A stretch of DNA of 64,000 nucleotides from Cytobacillus firmus DS1 (GTDB lineage Bacteria; Bacillota; Bacilli; Bacillales; Cytobacillaceae), in contig NZ_APVL01000007.1 of NCBI RefSeq assembly GCF_000565285.1, positions 1-64,000 on the forward strand. The letters run 5' to 3'. The position numbers and the translations under genes are program-made. The notes under the pieces were generated by a model that searched no databases, was not told where the DNA came from, and was given only the letters and a program-made list of their open reading frames with translations. The first letter of the stretch is position 1. Every line of letters begins with the position of its first letter. This document shows, piece by piece, positions 34,069 to 43,128 of this stretch.

Positions 34069-34794
34069 TCACAGCTTCATCTGCGAAACCCTTATATTAT
34101 TGCATGGTGGTCGGCGGCATTTCCTGGATTCGGTCATCTTCTTTTGTCAAAATATCTTAGAGGTTATGCCTTGTTTATTTGGGAGATTTTTGTAAATAAT
34201 ATGGCCCACATAAACCATGCGATGGTTTTATCTTTTACTGGGAATATTGAAATGGCAAAAGATGTTCTTGACCCAAGGTGGACCCTCATGTATATTCCTG
34301 TATACATTTTTGCGATTTGGGACATTTATCGGACAACCGTAGATTTGAATAGAGTATTTCTATTAGCTGAACAGGAAAATGCAGCTTTCAATTCATATGT
34401 CATTAGTGCCTTAGAGATAAATTATTTGGATAAGAGGAGACCACTCAACGCAATAGTGTGGTCTATTTTAACCCCTGGATTAGGCCAATTATATATCCAT
34501 AGAGTGTTGACTGCGATTTTTACAATGATTTTTATGATTGCATTTGTCTATTTTTCAAAGTTTCTTGTGGCCATTCATTTTCTTTTCATAGGAGAGATTA
34601 GTCAGGCAACACAAGTCATTAATCCGCAATGGTTTCTTTTTATTCCTTCTCATTACGGGTTTTCTATATATGATTCATACGTTAATACAGTTGAAAATAA
34701 TAAACTATTTGAAAGTGAACAACGAAAATATCTAAAGGAAAATTACCAGCAGTATCGAGTGAAAATTCCCGTTTCAGTGAATGAGGTGAAATGA
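34069..34794 (+). CDS. TM2/PGFG-motif membrane protein lacking a recognisable start
   Basis: The frame is open from 34045 and encodes convincing protein from about 34069: SQLHLRNPYIIAWWSAAFPG, then FGHLLLSKYLRGY. A second copy of the motif, ILTPGLGQLYIHR, occurs about 105 residues later, so the protein contains two P-G-x-G-x-L-x modules, each with membrane spans. GGAGGT (34057-34062) is ideally placed for a start at 34069, but the codon there is TCA; no ATG, GTG or TTG lies in frame before TTG 34144, which has no ribosome binding site. Either the start was lost or translation is non-canonical. The next gene begins immediately after its stop. Confidence 0.6.
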   Translation, partial: SQLHLRNPYIIAWWSAAFPGFGHLLLSKYLRGYALFIWEIFVNNMAHINHAMVLSFTGNIEMAKDVLDPRWTLMYIPVYIFAIWDIYRTTVDLNRVFLLAEQENAAFNSYVISALEINYLDKRRPLNAIVWSILTPGLGQLYIHRVLTAIFTMIFMIAFVYFSKFLVAIHFLFIGEISQATQVINPQWFLFIPSHYGFSIYDSYVNTVENNKLFESEQRKYLKENYQQYRVKIPVSVNEVK

Positions 34795-35253
34795 ATGCAG
34801 ATAATCTCAACCTTTGAGCATTCCTCCTATCTGGAATTAGCAATCACAGCTTTGGAAAAAGAGGGTGTAAAGAAAGATAGTATTCTTGCTGTCCCCCTTA
34901 TTAACAGAGTTGAGGAAAGGAGATTATTTGATACACTTCATCGGGCAGACGGCATTAGCCTTTTTGATAAAGGAGCAGCGATTGCAACGGCGTTTTCTGT
35001 TATTGGAGCAAGCGTAGGGTTTATTTTAGAATGGGGTCCCATTTATTGGGGACTAATTGGTGCGGCAACTGGCTTTATACTCGGCTTTATTATCGACTAC
35101 ATTATTTTTAAAGTTGTACATAAAAGAAATAGGGTGGTAAAAGGAAAAAAGTCTGAAGTGGTTTTAGTCTTAGAATGTCAGAAGGAATTGGCTGAGAAAG
35201 TTGAAAAGGTGCTGTGGGAATACTTAGCATTAGGAGTAGCAAAAATAGAGTAA
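34795..35253 (+). CDS. Membrane protein of unknown function
   Basis: The 152-residue protein has an N-terminal soluble part (1-55), two hydrophobic spans with Gly-rich packing (about 60-105: TAFSVIGASVGFILEW and IGAATGFILGFIIDY) and a basic tail. It directly follows the stop codon of the preceding gene, with GAGGTGA as its site. The general layout resembles glycine-zipper stress membrane proteins, but I cannot name a family. Confidence 0.65.
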   Translation: MQIISTFEHSSYLELAITALEKEGVKKDSILAVPLINRVEERRLFDTLHRADGISLFDKGAAIATAFSVIGASVGFILEWGPIYWGLIGAATGFILGFIIDYIIFKVVHKRNRVVKGKKSEVVLVLECQKELAEKVEKVLWEYLALGVAKIE

Positions 35254-35390
35254 TTGTTTTGTTCAGATAGTAATACATCAGGAATGGAACTTTTGCTTAT
35301 CAAAATCTGGCTGAAAGCGAAGATCAGCCAAGACAATTAGTGAGTATTGCAGGGCAACAGGAAGATAAAATGGTTTATATTCAGTCTAAG

Positions 35391-35413
35391 ACCGCTTAAC
35401 GAAGCGGTTTTTT
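35391..35413 (+). terminator. Rho-independent terminator
   Basis: ACCGCTT (35391-35397) pairs with AAGCGGT (35402-35408), then TTTTT. An in-frame stop at 35397-35399 closes a 42-codon open stretch (35274-35399) without a start, possibly another gene remnant. Confidence 0.75.
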
Positions 35414-35423
35414 ATTTAAAGGT

Positions 35424-35577
35424 AAGAAAGTATAAAATTTTGAACGTCGATAACTGTCCAGCTCCAGCGCCTACCCCCTCGAGGTCACAAGCCGAGCCTC
35501 CCAAAAAGGCAAAGAACGCCTTTCCGGGAGGCTCGTCTTGTGCTTGTCGGGGGTGGGCAAGGCGCTTGCGCTTTTGT
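35424..35577. repeat. Intergenic repeat, copy A
   Basis: This stretch begins with AAGAAAGTATAAAA and CTCCAGCGCCTACCCCCTCG and ends with GGGCAAGGCGCTTGCGCTTT. The same ends recur at 39559-39867. The core is a long inverted repeat (GAGCCTCCC with GGGAGGCTC around AAAGGC/GCCTTT). The type is common between genes in several Bacillus genomes (general knowledge). Confidence 0.75.
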
Positions 35578-35632
35578 CAATACAAGGGAACACATTCAAT
35601 CAAGTAAAAATGTAGCAATGAGCATATAAAGA

Positions 35633-35674
35633 TTGTATAATAATTGTACATAATTTGTATAAAGTTAATGTACA
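35633..35674 (+). promoter_or_regulatory. Triple 11-bp repeat at rightward carotenoid promoter
   Basis: TTGTAT (35633), TTGTAC (35644) and TTGTAT (35655) begin exactly 11 bp apart; a fourth, related ATGTACAA starts at 35669 and merges with the ribosome binding site. A TATAAT lies within the first repeat (35636-35641). Repeats of TGTAyA at an 11-bp period are the known DNA pattern of the CarH/LitR B12-dependent light sensors. The same layout occurs at 43880-43907. Confidence 0.65.
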
Positions 35675-35683
35675 AGGAGGCTC

Positions 35684-37216
35684 ATGAAGTTGCCGAAAAA
35701 AATGATAGTGATCGGAGCAGGGCCTGGAGGGCTGGCTGCAGGTATGATGCTTGCCGGCAATGGTTTTGAAGTGGAGATTTATGAGAAGCAGACCTATATC
35801 GGAGGCCGCAATTCACAAATCCGGCTGGGAGATTACAAGTTTGATATGGGGCCGACTTTTTTGAGTATGCTCCATATTGCAGAGGAGCTATTCCAGGCAT
35901 CAGGCCGAAACATGCACGACTATATACAGGCTGTTGAACTCGATCCCATGTATGAGCTTATATTTGAAAATAAAAAACTGCTGATGACACGAGATGCGCA
36001 AAAAATGAAGGCGCAAATAGAAGAGCACTATCCCGGAAATGGGGAAGGCTATGAACGTTTTATGAGGGAAACGGCCAAAAAGATGGAAGCTTTAACACCG
36101 ATTCTTCAATCCAGGATGGACCGTTTCAGGCACCTGTTTCAGCCGAAGGTGATCAGAGCGCTGCCCCAGCTTGAAGTGGCCAGCAGTCTCTATGATGTGC
36201 TCTCACGCTATTTTACAGAAGAAGAACTGAAGCTGGCATTCACATTCCAGTCCAAGTATCTCGGGATGTCACCGTGGGAATGTCCGGGCGCCTTTTCGAT
36301 TCTCTCCTATATGGAACACGCTTACGGGGTATTCCATCCCATTGGAGGAGTGAATCAGTTATCAGAGGCAATGGCAAAGGTAATTAAAGAATACGGAGGG
36401 AGCATTCACACAGGCAGCGGAGTGAAAAGACTCTGGTTAGAAGGAAAAGCCGTTAAGGGAGTTCTTTTGGAAAATGGTGAGCGCAAGGAAGCCGATGAGG
36501 TCATTATTAATGGGGATTTTGCCCACGTCATGACTAATTTGGTTGAAAAAGGAACGCTGAAAAAATACTCACAGGCAAAGCTTGAACGCAAGAAATATTC
36601 ATGTTCTACGTTTATGATCTATCTCGGAGTAAGCAAACAGTTTGATTTACCTCATCATACAATCGTGTTTGCAAAAGATTATAAGAAAAATGTTGAAGAA
36701 ATAACGAAGACACAACTGATTTCAGAAGACCCTTCTATTTATATCCAGAATGCAAGTGTTACAGACCCTACACTTGCACCTGAAGGCAAATCAGCTTTGT
36801 ATATCCTCGCGCCGGTGCCTAATAACTTTAGCAGGATCAATTGGGAGAAGGAAAAGAAGCGGGTGAGAAAGCTTATTTTGAAAACACTGGAAGAAAAAAC
36901 AGGGTTCAAAAATCTCGAGGACTATATTGAGGAAGAAAGAATCATCACGCCTGCGCAATGGGAGAAAGATATTTTGGTTTATAAAGGCGCCACCTTCAAC
37001 CTGGGCCATCAGCTTTCCCAAATGATGGTTTTCAGGCCGCACAACCAATTTGAAGAGCTGGATCACTGCTGGCTTGTTGGCGGGGGAACCCATCCGGGAA
37101 GCGGGCTTCCGACGATTCTGGAATCAGCGAGGATTACGGTAAATGGCATTCTCGAGCAGAACGGGCAGCAAACGGTAAGTGTTGCTCCATTGCCGGCTGT
37201 GGAGGGATTCCGATGA
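35684..37216 (+). CDS. CrtN/CrtI family carotenoid flavoenzyme
   Basis: The 510-residue FAD enzyme has the N-terminal dinucleotide motif VIGAGPGGLAAGMML (about 8-22) and the C-terminal carotenoid-oxidoreductase signature GGGTHPGSGLPTILESARI. In C30-carotenoid Bacillus three CrtN paralogues act as diapophytoene desaturase, diapolycopene ketolase and aldehyde oxidase. This copy lacks the closest CrtN and CrtP features of the two others here, so it may be the aldehyde oxidase or a second desaturase. AAGGAGG precedes the ATG. First gene of the rightward operon. Confidence 0.82.
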   Translation: MKLPKKMIVIGAGPGGLAAGMMLAGNGFEVEIYEKQTYIGGRNSQIRLGDYKFDMGPTFLSMLHIAEELFQASGRNMHDYIQAVELDPMYELIFENKKLLMTRDAQKMKAQIEEHYPGNGEGYERFMRETAKKMEALTPILQSRMDRFRHLFQPKVIRALPQLEVASSLYDVLSRYFTEEELKLAFTFQSKYLGMSPWECPGAFSILSYMEHAYGVFHPIGGVNQLSEAMAKVIKEYGGSIHTGSGVKRLWLEGKAVKGVLLENGERKEADEVIINGDFAHVMTNLVEKGTLKKYSQAKLERKKYSCSTFMIYLGVSKQFDLPHHTIVFAKDYKKNVEEITKTQLISEDPSIYIQNASVTDPTLAPEGKSALYILAPVPNNFSRINWEKEKKRVRKLILKTLEEKTGFKNLEDYIEEERIITPAQWEKDILVYKGATFNLGHQLSQMMVFRPHNQFEELDHCWLVGGGTHPGSGLPTILESARITVNGILEQNGQQTVSVAPLPAVEGFR

Positions 37217-38673
37217 AAGCAGCCATAATCGGGGGAGGCATTGGCGGCATGATGGGTGCGCTGTTTCTCTCCAGGCAGGGTATAGATGTCACGATTTATG
37301 AAAAAGAGAACCGTCTTGGCGGACGACTTTCATTTATTGAGAGAGAAGGGTTCAGAATAGATGAGGGTCCGACAATCGTGCTGCTTCCGGAAATGCTGCA
37401 GCAGATGCTTGATGAAGCGGGAATCTGCAGGCATGATTATGAGCTGATTACATGTGATCCTCTTTATTCCATACACTATCGGGATGGTTTAACGTATACG
37501 AAATATCCAGATTTAAATAGGCAAATGGAAGAAATTCAGCGTGTGTTTCCCAATGAAACAGAGGGTTTTCAGCTTTTTATAAAAGAAGGGAAGGTGCGCT
37601 TTGAAATCGGAAAACAGGCTTTTCTGGAACAGGAATTTTCCAATCCAAGAGCGTTTTGGACCCGCAATAACGTAAAGAAACTATTAAAACTGAAGCCTTA
37701 CCAATCTGTCCAAAAGCTGATGTCATTCTATTTTCAGGATGAAAGGCTCCAGGCCGCTTATTCGCTGCAGACCCTTTATATCGGAGGAGATCCTTTTCAT
37801 GCCCCGGCCATGTATTCACTGGTCCCTTTCAGTGAACATGAGCATGGTGTGTTCTATTTAAAGGGCGGGTATGCGAGTCTGGTTAAAGTCCTGGAACGCG
37901 AGCTTGAACGGAGGGGGATCAGTATTATATTAAACTCAAACGTTGCGAGAATCACAAAAACAGGGCAGAGGGTGACAGGGCTGGAAACGTCAGAAGGTGA
38001 ACAGCACTATGATGCGGTTATTTTTAATGGGGATTTTCCGCACTTAACCAATATCCTGCAGCAGCCAGCCAAGCGTTCCTTTGTTCCTTCATCAGGCTGT
38101 GTCCTGCTTTATTTTGGATTGAATCGTGTATACAAAGAGGCGAATGTCCACCAATTTCTGATGGGCGGAAATTTCGCCGGCCACATGAAGGATGTTTTTG
38201 AACGGAAGCAGGTACCGGCAGACCCTGCCATCTATGCGTTCCATCCTTCACTCATAGATGACAGCCTGGCACCTGCGGGAAAAGGTGTTCTATACACGTT
38301 AATTCCTGTACCTTCTGATACATCAATAGACTGGAAAAACCAAAGGGACTGGATAGACCAAATAATCCGCCGATTGGAACGGGATGCTTTCCCCGGCCTC
38401 CGGGAAGCGATTGAATGGATGGAAATCAGGTCACCGGAGGATGCCGAAACGTTCGGTTTATTTAAGGGAGGCAGCTTTGGCATAGCCCCTTCTTTATTCC
38501 AGTCAGGTGTGTTTCGTCCCCAGGTAAAGCCATATCCTTTAGAAAACCTTTATGCGGTCGGCGCTTCGATTCATCCGGGAGGCGGCATTCCGATCGTGAT
38601 GCAGGGAGCCAGGCTGATGGCAGAGCAGCTGCTTCAAGACCGAATCGGAAAAGGAGTGAATGTCCATGCTTAG
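37213..38673 (+). CDS. crtN: Diapophytoene desaturase-like enzyme (CrtN)
   Basis: The 486-residue CrtI-family enzyme overlaps the preceding gene by 4 bases (ATGA). It begins IIGGGIGGMMGALF and carries LQTLYIGGDPFHAPAMYSLVP and GASIHPGGGIPIV, which match Staphylococcus aureus CrtN more closely than the two sister enzymes in this window do. CrtN introduces double bonds into 4,4'-diapophytoene to give diaponeurosporene or diapolycopene. Exact division of labour among the three paralogues cannot be decided from sequence. Confidence 0.78.
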   Translation: MKAAIIGGGIGGMMGALFLSRQGIDVTIYEKENRLGGRLSFIEREGFRIDEGPTIVLLPEMLQQMLDEAGICRHDYELITCDPLYSIHYRDGLTYTKYPDLNRQMEEIQRVFPNETEGFQLFIKEGKVRFEIGKQAFLEQEFSNPRAFWTRNNVKKLLKLKPYQSVQKLMSFYFQDERLQAAYSLQTLYIGGDPFHAPAMYSLVPFSEHEHGVFYLKGGYASLVKVLERELERRGISIILNSNVARITKTGQRVTGLETSEGEQHYDAVIFNGDFPHLTNILQQPAKRSFVPSSGCVLLYFGLNRVYKEANVHQFLMGGNFAGHMKDVFERKQVPADPAIYAFHPSLIDDSLAPAGKGVLYTLIPVPSDTSIDWKNQRDWIDQIIRRLERDAFPGLREAIEWMEIRSPEDAETFGLFKGGSFGIAPSLFQSGVFRPQVKPYPLENLYAVGASIHPGGGIPIVMQGARLMAEQLLQDRIGKGVNVHA

Positions 38674-39502
38674 TGTAGAAGAGGCTTACAATCATTGTGA
38701 AAAGATTATTGCCCATCATTCCAAAACCTTTTACAAAGCATTCTCCATGCTTGAGGAGGACGATTTCAAAGCCGTTTGGGCTATTTATGCGTTTTGCCGT
38801 ACAGCGGATGATATAGTGGATGAAGGTAAGAATCCTGAAGCAGAACTGACTCTTTTTAATCAGGAATTCGAACTGTTTTTAAGAGGGGAATATAATCCTG
38901 AAAATCCGATGTGGACGGCATTGAATGATGTTTTCAGCCGCTATCCGATGGATGAAATGGCGTTCCGTGATTTGCTGAAAGGGCAGGAAATGGACCTTTC
39001 TATTAATCGGTATAAATCGCTTCATGATCTTTTGGAATATTGCTACCGGGTTGCCAGCACAGTGGGATTGATGCTCTTGCCTATTCTTGCGCCGAAGAAA
39101 GTCAATATCCTGAGGGAAGGCGCCATCGCTCTTGGGCTTGGAATGCAATTGACGAATATACTCAGGGATATTGGTGAAGATCTTGAGAGAGACCGCATTT
39201 ATCTCCCGGAGGACATCATGAAGAGAAATGGGTTAACAGAGGGAATGCTTCTTATTGGAGAGAGTACATCGGATGCATTCAGGAATACTTGGGAGCAGCT
39301 GGCAGACTTCGCGGAGGAATTCTATCAGAAAACATTCCAGACGATCGATGAATACCCGAATCAATCCAGGTTTGCCGTTAAAGGAGCAGCTTTACTATAT
39401 CGTGAAATATTGCCGACAATCCGGGCAAAGCAATACAAGGTTTTCCATGAAAAGCATTATGTAAAAGAGGAAGCCAAGCAGGCGATTCTGACTAGTACTT
39501 AA
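38666..39502 (+). CDS. crtM: Diapophytoene synthase (squalene/phytoene synthase family)
   Basis: The 278-residue prenyl-condensing enzyme would join two farnesyl diphosphates into 4,4'-diapophytoene, the committed step of C30 carotenoid synthesis. Both Asp-rich Mg2+ motifs are present: DDIVD (48-52) and NILRDIGEDLERDRIYLP (about 163-180). ATG 38666 has AAGGAG nine bases upstream and overlaps the desaturase by 8 bp. Context with CrtN-type enzymes favours CrtM over a phytoene (CrtB) or squalene synthase. Confidence 0.9.
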   Translation: MLSVEEAYNHCEKIIAHHSKTFYKAFSMLEEDDFKAVWAIYAFCRTADDIVDEGKNPEAELTLFNQEFELFLRGEYNPENPMWTALNDVFSRYPMDEMAFRDLLKGQEMDLSINRYKSLHDLLEYCYRVASTVGLMLLPILAPKKVNILREGAIALGLGMQLTNILRDIGEDLERDRIYLPEDIMKRNGLTEGMLLIGESTSDAFRNTWEQLADFAEEFYQKTFQTIDEYPNQSRFAVKGAALLYREILPTIRAKQYKVFHEKHYVKEEAKQAILTST

Positions 39503-39511
39503 CAAATTAAA

Positions 39512-39552
39512 AAGGGCAAGAGGAGCACATTTGCTTCTCTTGCCTTTTTTTA
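39512..39552 (+). terminator. Rho-independent terminator of rightward crt operon
   Basis: AAGGGCAAGAGGAGCA pairs with TGCTTCTCTTGCCTTT through a long stem with G-T pairs (39512-39546), ending in seven T. Confidence 0.85.
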
Positions 39553-39558
39553 AAAGAT

Positions 39559-39867
39559 AAGAAAGTATAAAACTTTGAAGGTCGATAACTGTCTAGCTCC
39601 AGCGCCTACCCCCTCGAGGTCACAAGCTTGTCTAGTTGCGGCTCCTAGGGACTCGGGGGCATAAGCCGTATCCTTTCAGAAGGAAAAACGCCTTCTTACA
39701 GGAACCGTCTTATGCCTGAGGCCCGCAGGACAAGGAAGGCTTCGTCAGCATAATCATCGCACGACCAAAAGCGACAGCTTTTGGGAGGATGCGGGTCATG
39801 CAGACGTTGCCACAGGACGTGGCGTTCTTAGTCTGCGTTCATTCGTGGGCAAGGCGCTTGCGCTTTT
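39559..39867. repeat. Intergenic repeat, copy B, with nested elements
   Basis: The left 69 bases (39559-39627) match copy A (35424-35492) with about four differences, and the right end (39845-39867) matches its terminal GCAAGGCGCTTGCGC part. The interior differs: it holds another dyad element (GGGGGCATAAGCCG with a CTTATGCCTGAGGCCC partner) and an inverted repeat GCAGACGTTGCCACAGGACG around 39801-39836. The complement of the latter recurs at 50189-50229. No gene is present in this 370-base gap. Confidence 0.75.
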
Positions 39868-39875
39868 CTTATAGG

Positions 39876-41348
39876 CTATCTTTCTGCCTTGATAATTAAA
39901 TTGGCCGTATTCATGCCGCTCAATGTCACGATCGGCGACCCGCCGCCGGGATGGGTGCTGCCCCCGGCGAAATAAAGATTGGCGATATCAATGCTTGCGT
40001 TCCGAGGACGCAGAAAAGCATCTCTCTTCCGATTGGAGGACGGTCCATACAGCGCCCCGCGGAAAGCGCCAAATTGGGATGCGATGTCCGCCGGTGTATA
40101 GACTTTTTCCTCTGCGATATGCGGCTTTAATGTAAGCCCGAATGAAGCAAGCCTGCGATAGATAAGCTCTTTATACTCTTCCGGATCTGTCTGCAGCAGT
40201 GCGTCAGCAGGCAGTGCAGGTGCATTTGCAAGGATAAACAGATTGCTCCCTCCAGGCGACTGGGCGGGATCGGTAAAGGAAGAGCTGCTGATATAAATGG
40301 TGGGCTCTTTGCTGTACTGTTTGTGTTTGAATAAGTCTGTGAATTCCTGCTCATAGTCATCCGAAAAAAAGACGTTATGGTGCCTGAGCTGGGGAAATTG
40401 CTTATTGACTCCTGCAAGCACGACAAAAGCGGAAGTGGAAGGCTCCATTCTTTCTGCTTTTGAATCCGGAAAGGAGGGGCGGTCCCTTTCATCTGCCATT
40501 TCAGGATAGGCTTTCAGCAAATCAGCATTCATGATGACATAATCCCCGTGTATCTTCTCGCCATCCTCAAGCTCAATCCCAATGGCTTTCTTGTTTTTGA
40601 CGCAGATTTTCTTTACAGGTGTTTCACTGTGAAGCCCGGCACCGAGTTTTCTGGCTAACGATACATTGGCCTCGGCAATTTTAGCGTTTCCGCCTTGCAC
40701 ATAATAAACTCCGCCAATCATTTCAAGGTAAGCAATCATGGCAAAAGTGGCAGGGGTCTTATAGGGAGATGAACCGATGTATGTGGAATAGCGATTAAAA
40801 GCCTTAATCACATGAGAGCGGGAAAAATATTTCCGGAAAAAGCTGTCCAGGCTTTGTGCCGGCCTCACCCGCAAAAGTGCTGCCCCAAGAGACGGTGATA
40901 AATAGTCCTTAAAGGAGCTGAATGTTTTCGGGAGGAAGTGCGCCTCTGATAACTTATATAATTTTGTAATTTCTTTTAAGAAATCATCATATCTATGCGC
41001 AGGATCCATCCGATTCAGCTGCTCTATCATATATTCTCTGCTGCTTGAAAAGTCAAAGATGCTGCCATCAGAAAAGACATTTCTTGTATGATTCTCAAGC
41101 TTAATCATATGAAAATAGTTTTCTGCTTTTTCGCCTGTCTGTTCAATCACTTTCCGGAATACTTCCGGCATGGTGATTGTATTCGGCCCGAAATCAAATC
41201 TATAATCCCCCAATGTCACAGGCATTAATTTTCCGCCAAAATGCTTGTTCTTCTCGAACAACTCTACTTGAAATCCATTGCTGGCAAGTGTTACAGCTGC
41301 TGAAAGTCCTGCCAGCCCGCCGCCGATGATGATTACTTTTTTCTTCAT
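39876..41348 (-). CDS. crtP: CrtP/CrtNb-type diapolycopene oxidase
   Basis: The 490-residue CrtI-family flavoenzyme starts IIIGGGLAGLSAAVTLASNG. Its features YIGSSPYKTPATFAM, GVYYVQGGNAKIAEA and GGSTHPGGGSPIVTLSG resemble Staphylococcus CrtP, which oxidises the terminal methyl group of diaponeurosporene to an aldehyde or carboxylate. It is last in the leftward operon and overlaps the glycosyltransferase by 4 bases. Its product would be the substrate for glycosylation. Confidence 0.82.
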   Translation of the reverse strand: MKKKVIIIGGGLAGLSAAVTLASNGFQVELFEKNKHFGGKLMPVTLGDYRFDFGPNTITMPEVFRKVIEQTGEKAENYFHMIKLENHTRNVFSDGSIFDFSSSREYMIEQLNRMDPAHRYDDFLKEITKLYKLSEAHFLPKTFSSFKDYLSPSLGAALLRVRPAQSLDSFFRKYFSRSHVIKAFNRYSTYIGSSPYKTPATFAMIAYLEMIGGVYYVQGGNAKIAEANVSLARKLGAGLHSETPVKKICVKNKKAIGIELEDGEKIHGDYVIMNADLLKAYPEMADERDRPSFPDSKAERMEPSTSAFVVLAGVNKQFPQLRHHNVFFSDDYEQEFTDLFKHKQYSKEPTIYISSSSFTDPAQSPGGSNLFILANAPALPADALLQTDPEEYKELIYRRLASFGLTLKPHIAEEKVYTPADIASQFGAFRGALYGPSSNRKRDAFLRPRNASIDIANLYFAGGSTHPGGGSPIVTLSGMNTANLIIKAER

Positions 41349-42451
41349 GTATAGTGCCTTCCTTTCCAGCTATAAGGCTTTTTCCTGATCCATCTCCACA
41401 TAGAAGCATTCATGATGATAATCAGTGAGACCGCCGATAGCGGCATGAAAAAAGATAGTGACAGACGCTGATTGGCTTTCCAATCCACGGCCATGCGCTG
41501 CAGGACAGTCAGGAAACAGGGGAGTGCATAAACCGGCTGCAGCGTCCATAGTCCATACAACAGCAGCAGTCCTGGCAGTACATAAAAACATGCATAAAAC
41601 AGGCTCAGGAGAATGACCATCGGGACTGAACGGCCAAGGCCTGAAAAAATATTTTTGACAAACCCTTCCCATACCTCGCTATTTCGTTCATACATCCGGC
41701 ACGAAATGTCATCACTTATATCAGCAAGACAGACGCTGAAGCCAGATGTTTTCATGTTTTTGGCCAGCTGAACATCCTCGACGATAGAAGATTGTACGGA
41801 ATAATGCCCGCCCATTTCCTGGTAGGCTTTTCTTTCAAAAAGCATGAATGCCCCATTGGCAGCCGTTGCGGATATCATCTTCCCCTTGTTTGCGATGCGG
41901 ATAGGAAGGTGGAACAGGACAACAAAATGCATCATGGGAATCAGCAGCTTGCTCAGAATTCCCGGAACTTCAAAGGAAGGGAACCCGGTTAGCAGTTTGC
42001 TGCCTGTTTTCTTTAAGAGAGCAAGCGCCTTTTCAATTAAGTCAGGGGATAACCGGACATCTGCATCAAGGAATAGGAAGTAATCTCCTTTTGCTTCCCG
42101 CTGGAGCTGATGACAGGCATACACCTTGCCAGCCCACCCTGAAGGTAGTTCTGTTCCTATTACTATCTTAAAGCGGCTGTCTCCGGCGGTATGGTCCCTC
42201 AGTAATGACAGTGTCCGGTCTCTCGAGCCATCATCCAACAGAATGATTTCCACATTTGGATACGATATGGATTTTAGACTGCTGATCAGTCCGCTTACGT
42301 TTCTCTCTTCGTTCCTTAAGGGCACAAGGATGGTAACAGGCGGATGGGAGGATTCTGTCAAATCTGGAGCAGGCAGGCTTGGCAGTCCGCTCATATTCCA
42401 GAGTGTCCACAGCAGAAAAAGGGTGAGACTTATGATTAAAAATAGGAGCAT
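41345..42451 (-). CDS. crtQ: Carotenoid glycosyltransferase, GT2 family
   Basis: The 368-residue protein has an N-terminal membrane helix, a GT2 catalytic domain (VTILVPLRNEERNV; LLDDGSRDRT; DADVRL as the metal-binding DxD) and C-terminal membrane spans (about 275-350). The layout matches CrtQ, which glycosylates diaponeurosporenoate in staphyloxanthin synthesis. It overlaps the oxidase gene and follows the acyltransferase by 14 bp. The symbol rests on context. Confidence 0.8.
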   Translation of the reverse strand: MLLFLIISLTLFLLWTLWNMSGLPSLPAPDLTESSHPPVTILVPLRNEERNVSGLISSLKSISYPNVEIILLDDGSRDRTLSLLRDHTAGDSRFKIVIGTELPSGWAGKVYACHQLQREAKGDYFLFLDADVRLSPDLIEKALALLKKTGSKLLTGFPSFEVPGILSKLLIPMMHFVVLFHLPIRIANKGKMISATAANGAFMLFERKAYQEMGGHYSVQSSIVEDVQLAKNMKTSGFSVCLADISDDISCRMYERNSEVWEGFVKNIFSGLGRSVPMVILLSLFYACFYVLPGLLLLYGLWTLQPVYALPCFLTVLQRMAVDWKANQRLSLSFFMPLSAVSLIIIMNASMWRWIRKKPYSWKGRHYT

Positions 42452-42465
42452 CCTTTCATCCCCCC

Positions 42466-43128
42466 TTAAAGTAAGTTAATGAAATTCTTCGTATTTTCAC
42501 TGATCACTTCGGTTTTCAAAACATCCAGGAGGTTCGTGCATGTCTTTTCCAGTGATGCTGTTTTTTCGCGCCTGGAACTTCCCGGCAGGTCCTTACTGTA
42601 CAACGGGCTTCCTGCGCTTATCCATACTTCAGGCTTTCGTTTATGTGAGAAAGAATAATAGAAAGCGACAGGGATCAATGGGATTTCCGGAAGCTTCTCC
42701 TGCAGGTATAAAGGTCCCTGCTGAAAATGCAGCGGCCGTTTTTCCAGGTGAAATTCATCGCCCTGTGGAAAGATCCATATACTGCTCCCGTTTTTCAGCA
42801 GCTTCTCAGCATACTTCATTGTTTTTAAGGTTTCCTTTGGACTTGAGCTGTTGATTGAGAAGGCTCCAAGTTTTTTGAAATAAGGAAACTGCTTCAGCCC
42901 CTGCTCATGCATCATGATATGCAAATCCTGCTGAATAACGCTTTTCGTGAGCTGGTAGTAGATGAGCCCATCCCACCAGGATGAGTGGTTGCAGACAAAA
43001 ATGGCAGGGGAAGCAGGCTGGATTCCGGTGTTCTGCCAATACACTTTGTCAAAGGAAAAGGACATCAGCCTCTTATGGAAAATAGAAAACAGTTTATCAA
43101 ATATAACGTCTTTTTTAGCTTCAATCAT
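42466..43128 (-). CDS. Lysophospholipid acyltransferase-like protein (PlsC fold)
   Basis: The 220-residue protein carries the acyltransferase motif HSSWWDG (variant of H-x4-D) near residue 50 and IFPQGDEF (variant of FPEG) near 125, with hydrophobic helices between. In this operon it would attach a fatty acid to the sugar of the carotenoid glycoside. ATG 43128 overlaps the stop of the CruF-like gene (ATGA) and has AAAGGA upstream. In Staphylococcus the analogous step uses CrtO, which is not homologous by eye. Confidence 0.8.
   Translation of the reverse strand: MIEAKKDVIFDKLFSIFHKRLMSFSFDKVYWQNTGIQPASPAIFVCNHSSWWDGLIYYQLTKSVIQQDLHIMMHEQGLKQFPYFKKLGAFSINSSSPKETLKTMKYAEKLLKNGSSIWIFPQGDEFHLEKRPLHFQQGPLYLQEKLPEIPLIPVAFYYSFSHKRKPEVWISAGSPLYSKDLPGSSRREKTASLEKTCTNLLDVLKTEVISENTKNFINLL

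Noticed and set aside
35347-35607. 86-residue open frame
   Set aside because: It runs across a terminator and the dyad of repeat copy A, and the Pro/Ser/Ala-rich product is what the repeat sequence would give by chance.
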